From assembly GCA_026122225.1 (NCBI GenBank), contig JANEZZ010002359.1, positions 248,001 to 312,000 of the forward strand: a stretch of DNA of 64,000 nt. Direction: 5' to 3'. Each line of letters opens with the position of its first letter. The first letter of the stretch is position 1. The translations under genes and the position numbers were made by a program. The notes beneath the pieces were generated by a model that saw nothing but the letters and a program-made list of their open reading frames with translations, was not told the origin of the DNA and ran no database searches. Origin of the DNA: Heloderma charlesbogerti. Lineage: Eukaryota > Chordata > Lepidosauria > Squamata > Helodermatidae. Shown here piece by piece: positions 1 to 49,369 of the stretch.

Positions 1-7
1 GGGGGGA

Positions 8-165
8 AAGGATGCAATCCTATGCATGTTTAGAGAGAGAAAAAAGTCCTCCAATACCCAGCATGCCCTGGCTGGGGCATGCTGGGCATTATAGGCTTTT
101 TTTTCTGGAACCTGCTGTGAGTTGTAGGCCTTTTTCTGTCGAAACATGCATAGGATTGCACCTTA
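8..165. mobile_element. Palindromic MITE (TIR GGTGCAATCCTATGC), copy 1
   Basis: The two ends are near-perfect inverted copies (GATGCAATCCTATGCATG and CATGCATAGGATTGCACC). Inner arms read AGTCCTCCAATACCCAGCATG and its complement. It is non-coding and non-autonomous. See the second copy for a possible 3-bp duplication. Confidence 0.75.
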
Positions 166-178
166 AAGTAAGATACTA

Positions 179-286
179 AGGGTGCAATCCTATGCTTGTT
201 TGAACAGAAAAAGGCCTACAACTCCCAGCATGCCACTAGACGTTGTAGGCCTTTTTTCTGTCTAAATATGCATAGGATTGTACCCT
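179..286. mobile_element. Palindromic MITE (TIR GGTGCAATCCTATGC), copy 2
   Basis: Inverted ends GGGTGCAATCCTATGC and GCATAGGATTGTACCC are flanked by TAA on both sides. A 3-bp TWA duplication is typical of PIF/Harbinger elements, so this is probably a Harbinger-derived MITE. It lies 13 bp from copy 1. Confidence 0.7.
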
Positions 287-522
287 AAGTTGCACTTGAT
301 TCTATGCAGGAGTGGAACCAAGAGTCTAATCTGTATTTCACCTCACTGCACACGCTAAAGGGTTTGGTAAGAGTCATACTCTTTAGTCTTGGTCTTCGAG
401 AAGAAAGAACCTTAAGACATACTTTATCAGGTGAAATCAGAAATGCCTGGGAGAAGCCTGGCTATGTATCATTTTTACTAGTTAACTGTCTGTATTGGCC
501 CCAGGACTGTAGCCAAGTCATT

Positions 523-997
523 TGTAGTGTTAGAGGGGACTAGAGATCCATAATGCTTGCTTAAGTTCATTATTGGTGCAATTCCCAGGCCAATAAACCT
601 CTGAGCATGTGCAGATGAGTCAAAAGGCCGACAACAGCCTTCTTGGTGCATTCCTTGCTAATGAGGAGAGTTTTTATCTCTGATGTGCCTGGGAAGCAAA
701 GTCTGTTTACAGGTGGCTGTGCCGAAGAACCAAACACTTCTGGCCTATGCTGAGAATGAACGCTAGGGGTGCGTGCTGCTGAAACGCTGCTTATTGCTGA
801 CCTGTAGAGTATATAAGACCCATTGTACCCAATGGCTCGGGGTTCAGAGAAGCTGTCTGATCCAACCACTGGTTGTATCCAACCACTGGTTGGGCTGTAA
901 GTTACCCAATAAAGTACTCCTTGTAAGCAAACCTTTGAGTCTGATTTATCACTATCTTGGCACTTCTAAGAGTTCAGCATCCACTGCAGGGACAACA
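523..997 (+). mobile_element. Probable solo LTR of an endogenous retrovirus
   Basis: It has LTR-like order: TGTAGTG at the start, TATATAAG at 810-817, AATAAA at 908-913, then a T/C-rich stretch ending near CAACA. A 17-bp direct repeat (861-877, 878-894) lies between TATA and poly(A) signals. No gag, pol or env sequence is adjacent. I could not find a matching target duplication, so both limits are uncertain. Confidence 0.45.
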
Positions 998-1325
998 CAC
1001 AGTCTTGTGTTAGGAAAAGACTACTCAGAGTGCAAGTCCTGTTGTGGGAGTGCCATTGGGTTGGATCAAGTAAAGAGAGGGCCATCTGCCTAGGCTTTCG
1101 AAGAGCAGGACTGATGGCTGGGGGATACACCAAGATGTGCTGGGACGTGCGGGTCACACCTAAGGGCCTGGCATTATGTTGTGAGCCTGGTATTGTGCAT
1201 GTCCGTGTGTATCAAGGGCTGGGGAGAAACAGTCTGAATTTAAGCAGTAAATAGAACTGAATGAGTCTTTGATGCTGGCTAAGAAGCTGCCTTGCGGAAA
1301 TTACAGGGGGCATACCTTTATTTTA

Positions 1326-1690
1326 GGGCTTTTCCACATGAGGCTTTTCACCTGACATGCTACCGAGGCCTCTGCTTCCAGATTCTTTGTGGGATTAAGA
1401 TTGGATCCTCTACACCTGTTTTTTCCCCCAAGTTTTTTCCTTCTGTGCCTTTCTCTATGGTCCATTACATAACTGGACCATAGAGTTATGGTCCAGTTAA
1501 CTACACTAGGGTTTCATTCTGTCATTCCCTGATATACCGGACTTTCCCAATTAACCCTCCACCCCCGGCTAAAATGGTTTCAAAGAACAGGACAGAGGAC
1601 CTGGAAGATTATGATGTCATGTTATGCACTCGCAAACTACTGTGAGTGGGGAAACACCAGTGCACAATAAATGCCTCATGCAGAAAGGCC
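1326..1690. mobile_element. MITE with TIR GGGCTTTTCCACATGAGGC
   Basis: Left end GGCTTTTCCACATGAGGC mirrors right end GCCTCATGCAGAAAGGCC. An inner hairpin lies at 1,470-1,499. It belongs to the same group as copies at 2,743, 11,514, 17,291 and 40,705. Confidence 0.65.
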
Positions 1691-1713
1691 GTTAAAGAAC
1701 TCTAAAGGCATCA

Positions 1714-1843
1714 TCTCCAACCTGGTGCCCTCCAGATGTGTGTTGGACTGCAACCACCACCATCCCCAGACAGCATGGCTGTGCTGCCTGGGGATCATGG
1801 GGGCTGTAGTCCAACACACATCTGGAGCTTGCCAGGTTGGAGG
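1714..1843. mobile_element. Palindromic MITE, CCAACCTGGTGCCCTCCAGA family
   Basis: The ends TCCAACCTGGTGCCCTCCAG and CTGGAGCTTGCCAGGTTGGA are inverted repeats, with ACTACAACTCCCATC-like inner arms. Many copies occur in the window. Confidence 0.75.
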
Positions 1844-2168
1844 CAGATGCTCTAAGCTCAGGTCTGTAGCTCACTTTGACACTGCAGGATCTTGGCAAAG
1901 CATATTGAAACGGAAGCAGAGTCAGCTGTTGTGACAGGAGTGGTAACTGTACCACAATATAGCAGGCAAAGCTGCTCATTTCCCCTCAGGAATGGTAGCT
2001 AAACCCCAACCTTCCACAAGGGAGGGTGTCCCATTCACCATCCAACTTTTCCCTGGAAAGAACACATTGCAGACTGTCAGCCCCCTTCTGCCTCTCGGCA
2101 CAACAATTTGGCTCCCGCAGAGTGGAATGATGGCAAGACACGCTTGGAACCTCCCTCCCAAAAAGAGT

Positions 2169-39445
<37,277 letters not shown>

Positions 39446-39856
39446 TCAAATCCAATTCTCTGCCTCTGCTCTGCAGCTCAGGGAATCTGATTAAATGCAA
39501 TGAACCAGAAGGACGTAAGCACTCGCTCTGGAGAGAGAGACAGAGGCTACGCTTTGAATCAATAACTGGACTGCTCAGTGCTCAGTCAATATTTGCCTCC
39601 CTGATGCAGAGGAGAGCTTCCTCATTCCATACCGGTGCTGATACACTGGAGAGAGAGGGAACATTCCACACCAGACTGAAGACAGCCTCATCAGAGCACT
39701 CAGATCGCATAGCAGGCCATGCTCAGTGTTTGTGCAGCATTGTGGCATTCACACCCTACCGTAGACACAGATACATGTTTCAAATGAGTTTATATCTGCT
39801 TCTATCCTGTAACATGTGGGGAGGTGAAATGGCTTTTTCCCTGAGTAGACACTATA

Positions 39857-40165
39857 GCAGGGGTGCAGAACTTCAGGCTCAGGGGCCAAAGCCAGCATTT
39901 CAGCGGTCCCCTAGTGGCCACCCTCCCAGCCACCCCCAACCACTGATCACTTGGTGGCTTCCCAGCTTTTGTGCAGTCCCCCCGCCCACACCCCCAATTC
40001 CAAAAGGTTGAAATGCCTCTCCTGAGACATAGTTACTGGCTTTCAGCTGAAATAGGCTGGCATTCTTGGCTCCTCCCCTTTTGCCTTCAGCCCCGCTCAC
40101 CCCAAGACCTTGTCCGAAATGGACTTTGGCCCTCAGATTTGAGAGATGCCCAGCTCCCCTGCACT
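39857..40165. mobile_element. hAT-like repeat (copy of 9,311)
   Basis: CAGGGGTGCAGAACTTCAGG at the start and AGCTCCCCTGCACTCC near the end; central blocks shared with 9,311-9,652. Confidence 0.6.
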
Positions 40166-40509
40166 CCAAGCACGTGATCCTCGTTGTGGCCACCCAGACG
40201 TGCTTCCAGATGGACAGCTCATAGTGCTACCAATTAGAAAGCATTGTGCAGCTATTCTGTCTTTTCTTCCTTAATGACTTTTGTGCATTGAGGAAAAAAA
40301 GGTGATGAAGGGGAGGGAAACAGGAGGGTTACAAGTGGAAGCTGATGTTGTAAATTTTGGTGAATGAGGCAGGGTGATGGCAAGCTAAAAGCCTTGTCTG
40401 GAAGCACCCCCACATAGTTCACAACAGTATCCCCACCGCAGTGTACATAGTATGCATCTGAGAGAAAGAAAGTGAGAGGTAGGTGGGTGGGTGTGTAGCA
40501 ATTTCACAT

Positions 40510-40645
40510 TCAATAGCAGGAGGGTGCTGTTGCATTCACATCCTGCTTGTGGACTGCCTATGGGGGCATCTGGTCAGCCACTGTATGAACAGAATGATGG
40601 ACCAAATAGGCCTTTAATCTGATCTAGCAAGGCTCTTATGTTCCT
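40510..40645 (+). mobile_element. CR1 LINE 3' end
   Basis: ATCCTGCTTGTGGACTGCCT, GGTCAGCCACTGTATGAACA, TCTAGCAAGGCTCTTATGTT. Confidence 0.65.
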
Positions 40646-40704
40646 CCTTGTCAGACGCATTACATTTTAAATATGCACATCCAGCAAAGCAGCTCAGAGA
40701 GATG

Positions 40705-41041
40705 GAGCTTTTCTACATGGGGTATTTGTTGTGCCCTTGTCATTCTCTACTTACGGTTATTTATGGGTTCTTTAGATGACATGACCCTACAGTTTTGCTT
40801 GTTTGTAAAGAGCACTTTCCACGATTTTTTTTAGGGTAGGGGAAGTGGGGTATTATTTCTGATGGCAATGGAAAGCACAATTTCCTCTTATAAATGTGCA
40901 CTATTCTGCTAATCTACAGTGCCACCTAGAGGTTATGTAGCAGAAAAGCAGAAAAAATTCCCTGTGCAGTGCTCGGATCTCAATTCTGTGATGAAACAAA
41001 AAGTAGATATACCAGATTAACAGCCTCATGTAGAAAAGCCC
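40705..41041. mobile_element. MITE of the GAGCTTTTCTACATGAGGC group
   Basis: GAGCTTTTCTACATGGGGTA at the left and GCCTCATGTAGAAAAGCC at the right; full-length partner of 2,743-3,080. Confidence 0.8.
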
Positions 41042-41911
41042 ATGGAGGGAGACACAGAATACCTATGTGTGCAGAAAGTGGGCATAAATCCCAATTTGCT
41101 TTTTCTACCAGAATGGAAACCCTTGGTCAGGGCTCACATGATTGTGTCAACTTTGAATACAGAGTCAGAGTGGCTTTGCCCTGCTATGAAATTTATTGTA
41201 TGACCTTCAGGTTAAGAGAGAGACCCTTTGTGCAAGTTTACACAGAGTTGTTGTGAGGACACAAGGAAGAGAGAATATCAGATGTGCTGGATGCAGAACA
41301 GCACTATAGAAAATTAAAAGTATGTACTCCAGCCATGATCTAGAGGTGAATCACTAACTGCATGCCTGTCGTAGTTTGAGCAAGCTTCACTCTGCAGAGC
41401 CCCTCCAAATTAAGAGAGCAGTTCATAGGGTGGCCATGTGTCCTCTTTGACAGTGGACAGACCTCTATTTGAAAGGCTGCCAGAGGACCGTCCTCTTTTT
41501 GAAGGCATCCTCCATTTGAAGGGTTGTCCAGTCCAAGTCCAGTTTAAATATGAAGAACCATCAGAACTGTTGCCCATCAACAGTTAGTATCTGGAGAGCA
41601 GACTGAACAGGCAGGCACAGAAATCATCTGGTCACAGTCTTCCGAGCTATCCTGTATTTCTATTAAATTATATTTCTAAATTAGTATATATCAGTGCCCT
41701 CTTTTATCCTATTTTCTGGTTATGCATTTCCTCTTTTTTGATGATTCATAAGCAGCCACCCTAGGCACAAGAGTTGCTAGAACAAAACAGCCTCTGGAGC
41801 ATGCCTTCTCTCAACCCCATGTTCCCCTTTGAGCAGCCCTTAGACCAAACGTCCAAACTGTTTTGTGTGCTTTTATAGGTTGTTCTGTACAAAACCATGG
41901 ATTTCGTTAAA
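41042..41911. other. Intergenic stretch with nothing recognised
   Basis: No gene or named repeat. Slightly repetitive text around CAGAGGACCGTCCTC (41,480-41,520). Confidence 0.45.
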
Positions 41912-41926
41912 GGCTCAATTTTATTT

Positions 41927-44900
41927 ATTTATTTATTTCATTTCTATACCGCCCAATAGCCGAAGCTCTCTGGGCGGTTCACAGAAACTAAAACCAAACA
42001 ACACACAATAAAACAATATTTTAAAATATATGGAACATTAAAACACAATATAACAATACAACCACAATAAAACCTAGCAGCAGTACAGGAGTTTAAAATA
42101 CAGATTTAAAACAGCTAAGATAAAAATTTAGAAAGCTAAAATGCCTGGGAAAATAAAAAGGTCTTCACATGGCGCCGAAAGGAGTACAATGTAGGCGCCA
42201 GGCGAACCTCACGAGGGAGCTCATTCCAGAGCCGGGGTGCCACAACAGAAAAAGCCCTCCTCCTAGTAGCCACCCGCCTCACTTCCTTTGGCAGGGGCTC
42301 ACGGAGAAGGGCCTCTGATGATGACCTTAAGGTCCGGGCAGGCACATATGGGAGTAGGCGATCCTTCAGGTAACCTGGCCCCAAGCCGTTAAGGGCTTTG
42401 AATGTTAACACCAGCACTTTGAATCGGGCCCGGAAATGGACTGGCAGCCAGTGCAGCTGGAAAAGTACTGGCATAATATGAGCTCGCAGGCCAGTCCCTG
42501 TTAACAATCTTGCTGCCCTATTTTGGACCAGCTGAAGTTTCTGGACCGTTTTCAAAGGCAGCCCCACGTATAACGCATTGCAGTAATCCAGACGAGAAGT
42601 TATCAGAGCATGGATAACTGTAGCTAGGCTATCTCTGTCCAGATAAGGGCGTAGTTGGTATACCAGCCTAAGCTGATAAAAGGTGCTCCGTGCCACTGAG
42701 TTCACCTGTGCCTCAAGTGAGAATTCTGGATCCAAGAGCACCCCCAAACTACGAACCTGATCCTTTAGGGGGAGTACAACCCCCTCCAGAACAGGTTGAA
42801 TATCACCTAGCCGGGCAGACGAACCACCCACTAACAGTACCTCCGTCTTGTCTGGATTGAGTTTCAGTTTATTAGCCCTCATCCAGTCCATTACCGTGCC
42901 CAGGCACTGGTTCAGAACAGCCACTGCCTCACCTGGTTTTGTTGAAAAAGAGAGGTAGAGCTGGGTGTCATCCGCATATTGATGGCATCTCAGCCCACAC
43001 CTCCAGATAACCTCCCCCAGCGGTTTCATGTAGATGTTAAACAGCATGGGGGATAAAATAGAGCCCTGTGGAACCCCATGGCACAATTGCCATGGCACAG
43101 AGCAATAATCCCCCAGCACCACCTTCTGGAATCGGCCATCCAAGTAGGAGCGGAACCACTGTAGTGCAGTGCCTCCAACTCCCAACCCAGACAACCTATC
43201 CAGAAGGATACCATGGTCGATGGTATCGAAAGCCGCTGAGAGGTCCAGGAGAATCAACAGGGTCGCACTCCCCCTTCCCTCTCCCGGCAGAGGTCATCCC
43301 ACAGGGCGACCAAGGCAGTTTCCGTTCCAAAACCAGGCCTGAAGCCCGATTGAAATGGATCTAGATAATCCGTTTCATTCAAGAGTGCCTGGAGCTGTCC
43401 TACAACCACCCGCTCAAGCACCTTGCCCAGGAAGGGGATGTTGGCCACTGGCCTATAATTGTTAACATCCTCTGGGTCCAGGTTAGGCTTTTTCAGGAGT
43501 GGTCTAATTACTGCCTCTTTTAAAGCGGCAGGCACCACTCCCTCTCTCAAGGAGGAATTTACAACCTCCTGGACCCAGCCGGACAACCCCTCCTTGTTTG
43601 ATTTAATAAGCCATGAAGGGCAAGGGTCAAGCACACAAGTGGTCGATCGGACTTGGCCAAGCACCTTGTCCGCATCCTCAGACCTCAGTAACTGAAACTC
43701 ATCCAATAAAACTGGACCAGACGGTGCTCTGAACGCCTCTACCAATGGAACTGCATTAATGGTGGTGTCGAATTCATGACGAATCTGAGCGACTTTATCC
43801 TCAAAGTGCCATGCAAACTTGTCACAGCGTGCTACCGAGGGTTCCACCATCTCTCTCCCTGGCCCAGAATGTAACAGGCCGCGAACCACTCGGAAAAGCT
43901 CCGCCGGACGACACTGAGAAGATGCAATGCTGGTGGAAAAGAACTGCCTCTTTGCCACCCTCACCGCCACAGAGTAGGCTCGATAGTGGGCTCTTACCTG
44001 TGTTCGGTCAGACTCAGCACGAGTTTTCCTCCACCTTCTAGCCGTCTCCCCTCTTGCTTCATTGCCCTCAGCTCAGGTGTATACCAAGGAGCTGGCTGGG
44101 CTCTGCTCAGAGGGAGAGGGCGCTTGGGCGCGATCATGTCAACCGCCCGAGTCATCTCTGCATTCCACAGAGCGACCTGGGCTTCGACAGGAGCACCAGC
44201 CATACCAGCAGGAAAATCCCCCAGAGCCCTCTGGAATCCATCGGAATCCATTAATCTCCGGGGGCGGACCATTTTAATAGGTCCCCCACCCTTGCAGAGG
44301 GGAAAGGCCGCCAGGAGTCTAAACCTCAGCAGGAAGTGATCTGACCATGACAAAGGGACAGATGTTAATTCCTCCACTTTAAGATCACCGTCCTCCTGCC
44401 CAGTCGAGAAAACCAGATCAAGGCTGTGTCCTTTTGTATGCGTTGGGCCGATGACATGTTGGGACAGCCCCATGGTTGTCATGGCGGCCATGAAGTCCTG
44501 AGCCGCCCCGGATACAGCGGCCTCGGCATGGAAGTTGAGATCCCCCAGGACCATCATCCTGGGGGTCCTCAACACCAAGTCCGAGACCACCTCCGTCAGC
44601 TCAGGCAGGGAGTCTGATGGGCAGCGGGGTGGGTGGTACACCAACAGAATCCCTAATCTGTCCCGGGTACCCAACACAAGGTACAAACACTCAAGATCTG
44701 CACTCGAATGAGCAGGAAGCCTGGAGAGGGAGATTGAATTCCTATAGACCACGGCAACCCCCCCTCCCCGACCCTCAAGTCGGTGTTGGTGCTGCACCGA
44801 ATACCCAGGAGGGCACAGCTGGGAGAGAGTGACCCCTCCCAGTTCCCCCACCCAGGTCTCAGTAATACGTGCCAGGTCAGCCCCCTCATCCACAATCAAA

Positions 44901-45512
44901 TCATGGATGAGGGAGGTCTTATTTTGGGCCGACCTGGCATTCAGCAGCAGCACCACCAGACCCGAGGGCAGACTGGTAAGGCTGCCAGGAACCATCAGGT
45001 TGGGGGAAGAACCAGAAGAGGGGACAGCTGTAAGGTGTCTAGCCCCTCTTCTCCTCAGCTGGCCTGTTAATCCCCCAACGCCATACCTCCCCCTGCCCAT
45101 GACCACAGTTATGGTGGCACCTCCCCCACCCCCTGAGTTGCCCAATAGTCCTCCCAGGCACATATTAAAATATTAAGATATAAAATACACAACAGTTTAA
45201 AAGAATATAAAAGAGATAAAAGAGAACTGCAGCTAAGAAGGAGCAGATAGTCCACGTTTGCCCCTTCCCCTTGTCTTTAAAGCTGCTGCCCTCTGCTGCT
45301 GCTGTTATTTGCTGCTGGTATTGTGGTTGCTGGTGTCTCTGGAGAGGCAGGTGGGTAGATCTTCAGGTCCTATGCGACTCCAAGTGCGACGCTAAGTGCT
45401 CCTTCCCCAGCAGCCTCTGGCAGCCCCGCCTTAAGTACCTGTGGGCGGGGGCAGAAGCAGGCTCAGGTTCAGGATCCACCTGGTGCAGCTGCTGGCTGGT
45501 CCTCCTTCCCCA
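41927..45512 (-). mobile_element. L2-type LINE, near full length
   Basis: A 3.6 kb element on the minus strand. From the 5' end: a G/C-rich leader (45,512-45,170); an endonuclease ORF (45,163-43,994) with LLNARSAQNK, ETWVGE, GDLNFHAE and SDHFLLRFR; a middle segment (43,970-43,254); then RT (43,257-42,136) with [35 protein letters not shown] and C-terminal [13 protein letters not shown]. The 3' end is GGGCGGTATAGAAATGAAAT then (AAAT)n. The reading frame is broken near 43,985 and 43,256. Flanks GGCTCAATTTTATTT (41,912) and GGCTCCTTTTATTT (45,513) look like a worn target duplication. L2 assignment rests on motif recall; a CR1-group relative is the alternative. Confidence 0.82.
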
Positions 45513-45526
45513 GGCTCCTTTTATTT

Positions 45527-47772
45527 TTATAAATAAAAATTTTTATTTTATGATGCCAGGGTGCAGAGATTGTTTAGAAACATTGGCTATCTGCTTGTTT
45601 CTGTGCCTCTGTAATGCCTGCTCAACCTTTAGCTGTGGAAGCAAACCAATTATAATAAAGACATTAAGACGCCAGTGCCCCCTCCTGCAAAGGAAATTTA
45701 TCCAATAAAAGCTGCCCAGAACGTCCCACCATTCAGGAGCAGGGTGGGGGTGGGTGGGAGATGAAACAATAGGCTTTCTGTTTTGGCAGTTGTAATCTGC
45801 TGTGGATTCAGCTCATATTATGAAGATTGTCTTGAAGCTGTTGAAAGAAATTAAAAGCCTAATATACCATTGCAGACTCACCAGGCTGAACTAGTCATAC
45901 CTTCACCAAAGAAGCATTTGGATAATTGAGTGAACTGAATGGTGGAAAACCACTGGTTCTCACTTTTAGCAATGCCAAGAAATTGTGCAACTGTCAGTTT
46001 ATAGAGACAGGCAAATTATTATAGCAGCTTCGCCATATCCAGTTTTGCTAGTACTGGAACTATGTATCCCTACTCAGTCGTGGTGTTCCTTTGTCAGCTT
46101 GAGAACCAGCTCTATTGTTATCTGCCCCTACTCATCTCAAAATATAATTTCAGACATTGTTTTACATAAAAGAAACCAGAAATCCAAGGGCTAATTTATA
46201 ATTGCATATATAACAATTTCTCTACACTTAATTGCTCACTTAATAAGAGACAACTAAAAAAGGAAGAGCTCTCAAGTTTTGAGGCTTGAGGTTTGCATGT
46301 GTTTTGTTTTTTGATTTGCTAAATCTGTCACTAACTTGTACCTAAGCAATACAAAAGTACTGCATAATCAGGGTTCTACATCACACTTCTTAAAAGACAG
46401 ATTAAAACTAAATAATTTTTTTAAAAATGGGTTCCACCGCAAAGGACATCACAAATGCGTTTTAAGCTGTGATCGGTTCAGGTGGCCGAGAAGTTACTAC
46501 CCATGTCACAACCACCCCCTTTAGGAAGTCAGAAGAATAGCATGAAGGGCACTGGTGTGGACAGAACATAGTGGGATGTACCTACAGAAAATGTATAATA
46601 TCCCTCGATAGCAAGGGAAGTCAGTTGGAATTTCAGTTGCAGCTTACAGCAGAAGAACAATGATTAGCGCTAGTCTGTCCGGAAGCGCTGCCTTCGCTTG
46701 GCTAGAATATGAACTGCCACATACTGAAATGCGTTGTTTGAGGCCCTATTGATGGTCCATTCTCACAAGCCTTAATATAAGCACAGCATCTGCTGTTCTG
46801 GGCACAACCCATTTTTCAAACTCTCCTCTGGCTTTGCCACCAGGCTCATGGTGAGTCACCATTTCCCCCTCCACACAAGCTCATGAGGCAAAGGAGAGCA
46901 TTGGTCACTTTTTCTTTTGACATCTCACCTTCTCGCCAGCTGGCTAAGAGCCCTGGGCCATCATAAAGCTAGTTCCAGGTGAGAACTAGCTTTATGATGG
47001 GGAAAGTGAGTGGACAGACATGTGGCCTCTCACTCACTTCCTCTCCTCTAAAACAGGTTGGAGGAAGCAGCAGCCACAGTGGGTCCTGGGCACTTCACTG
47101 TGACAAATTATAGGCACGGCCTATACTGCATCCAGTTTGTTCATTCATCCTGTGCAGGGTTTGGTGGGTGGTAGTGATGAGGAAAGCATCTAGGATTAGC
47201 CTTGCACATAGCGGTGCAAAAGTGGTGAAGTACACACAGCCTCGAGATGCCCGTTTTTAGGTGAATTAAATGGTCTGAAAATCTCCTGGGGCATTTTCAC
47301 TCTATTTTCACTTCCCCATACACCCACGAGTGGCATATTTATTAATCCAAATTAATCCCCAGAACCTCAGGCCTCTGATCTGGGTGAGAGCAAGATACCC
47401 CTCAGCCAGTACCTGGATACCACTGATGATGCTTGCGCAGCCCACAGGACCATTACATTTTAAGAGTGACTAGAAGGGGGTTAGGAAACAGCTAGGGAGT
47501 CATAAAAGTGAAAACCCTACATAAAGCCAGCCTGCCAAGCTTCTAGCAAGCTACCAGGTTAAGGGGAACCCTTAGGTTATGACTGGAAGGCCTGACTCAT
47601 GCCATCCAGCCCAACCAGCGCTATGACTATTTCTATTAATGTGGCACCTCCAAGTGAGACTGAAAATCATATGGTTACATGGGAAGAGAGAGCTTAACTA
47701 CTGTGTCAAGCATACTCTACATTTAGGACCATTCATACTGTTGCACAATTAAGGATACCACGTGAAGAAAGC
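45527..47772. other. Intergenic region, mostly unrecognised
   Basis: No gene. It contains a perfect 18-bp hairpin at 46,958-47,000. No coding signal on either strand. Confidence 0.5.
46958..47000. repeat. Perfect 18-bp inverted repeat, 7-nt loop
   Basis: Arms CCATCATAAAGCTAGTTC (46,958-46,975) and GAACTAGCTTTATGATGG (46,983-47,000) are exact complements. Confidence 0.9.
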
Positions 47773-47995
47773 ACACTGAGAGCCAGTGTGATGTTGTGGT
47801 TGGACTGGGACTTGGGAGATCCAGGTTCTAGTCCCCACTTGCCCATGAAGCTCACTCGATGACTTTGGGCCAGCCACTGACTCCCAGCCTAACCTACCTC
47901 ACAGGGTTGTTGTGAGGATAAAATGCAGAGGAGGACCATGTAAGCCACCTTGGGTTCTTTGCAAGAGGGAAGGTGGGACATAAATGAAATAAAAA
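47773..47995 (+). mobile_element. tRNA-derived SINE with LINE-like tail
   Basis: Begins GAGAGCCAGTGTGATGTTGT, has a box-B-like GGTTCTAGTCCCC, then CTAACCTACCTCACAGGGTT, GTTGTGAGGATAAAATGCAG and an A-rich ATAAATGAAAT tail. A widespread reptile SINE. Confidence 0.75.
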
Positions 47996-49369
47996 ATATA
48001 GCTTGGGCTCAGTATAGCTTACAGACCACTCCTTCCATGTGACCCATTATGATCTCCAAGGTCCACTGAAGGTACCCTCTTTATGGTATTACCTATATAC
48101 AAGATCATAGAGACACCCTCAGTGGTCCCTCTTCATTCTCACTCCCCACTACAAACTTGCCAAAGGCGAAGACTGAGCACCTTTTGTAAGTGGCATTAAG
48201 ATCAAGCCGTTTGGGTTGGCCAGTGGAGCAATTTCAAAGAATTTCAAATTCAATAAAATGTGTGATGTTGTTTTGCCTTAGTCTCCCTCTTGGGCTTTGT
48301 TACCTCCCTTGGGCTGGGGGAAGAGGGAGAGGGAAGACCATACAAAATGGCTCTTTTCAAATGCCTCTGAAACTAAGGATGCTCCACACTACAGCAAAGG
48401 GAACAATGGCTGGATTTCCAGTTATAAAGCAAACACAGCAATAGCCCGCCAAGCACACTAACCTGAATAATTATGTCTTTTAAGCTCATAGGCAGAACCG
48501 CACAAAGATAATAGCTTGTATGTGCCTACCAGGCAATACTGCTGTGAAGGAGGAAATGCGCATGGGACCCCAAAACGCAGGAAGCCTGCTTAAGCCTGTA
48601 ATACAGCACTGAGCTTTCTATATTCTAAACTAAGGTTTATGTGGACAGTGGATATAAGAAAAATAGCAGTTTGAATCTTGCCAATATAGAGCAAATCTAG
48701 TCAGTCTGATCTTCAGCATCAGCACCCAGGCCATGAGATGCATCCTATTTGCTCCTGCAAATGACACAATGGCATGACCAGAAAACGCCAACCCCTTTCT
48801 CTTAAGTACTCCCCCTTGTGGATGCAGAGGTCCCTGCAAGCAAGAAAGCCAAATACAGCTATGTCAAGTTGATTACAATCACCCAAAATTAAAATGAAAA
48901 AGCAAACAAGGGAGATTTCGCCATGGTGGCTGCTGTGCTCTTCCAAGTTGGGCTCTGAGGGCTATCCTAAGCTGAAGGGGGTTATGATAAGACCATTCTT
49001 GTGAGATGTTCAAGCACCTCCAACCAGCAGTCTTGATCTATTGATCAAAAGGAACATTTCTGAGATTTGGTTGTGAGCCCATTTTCTCTCAATACATATT
49101 TTTCAACATATTTTGAGCTAAGAACTATATTGGACCATTCAGGAAGCACAAAAGCCAGTGGAGGGTGAAAAATACACTGATGCCATTGTGCTTTTCCTAA
49201 GGCTCTCCTAAAACTGTTTTATAAGATCTCTATTCTGGAATTAAAGGAGGGAGCATAACTATGTAAGAACTGAAATAAAGCATGGCGCAGGAAAAGCGCA
49301 CACACAAAGTATCAAATTACTGAATCACTTCAGCACAACCACTCAAAAGAAATAAGGCTACTTACTTCT
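47996..49369. other. Intergenic, nothing recognised
   Basis: No gene-like signal; possible downstream flank of SLC39A9. Confidence 0.45.

Noticed and set aside
44829..45176. Plus-strand open frames across the L2 element
   Set aside because: Antisense to the L2 endonuclease; G/C-rich sequence leaves several frames open by chance.
45271..45708. A 145-codon plus-strand frame rich in Cys and Ser
   Set aside because: It covers the L2 leader and its flank, with no domain and low-complexity CTG runs.
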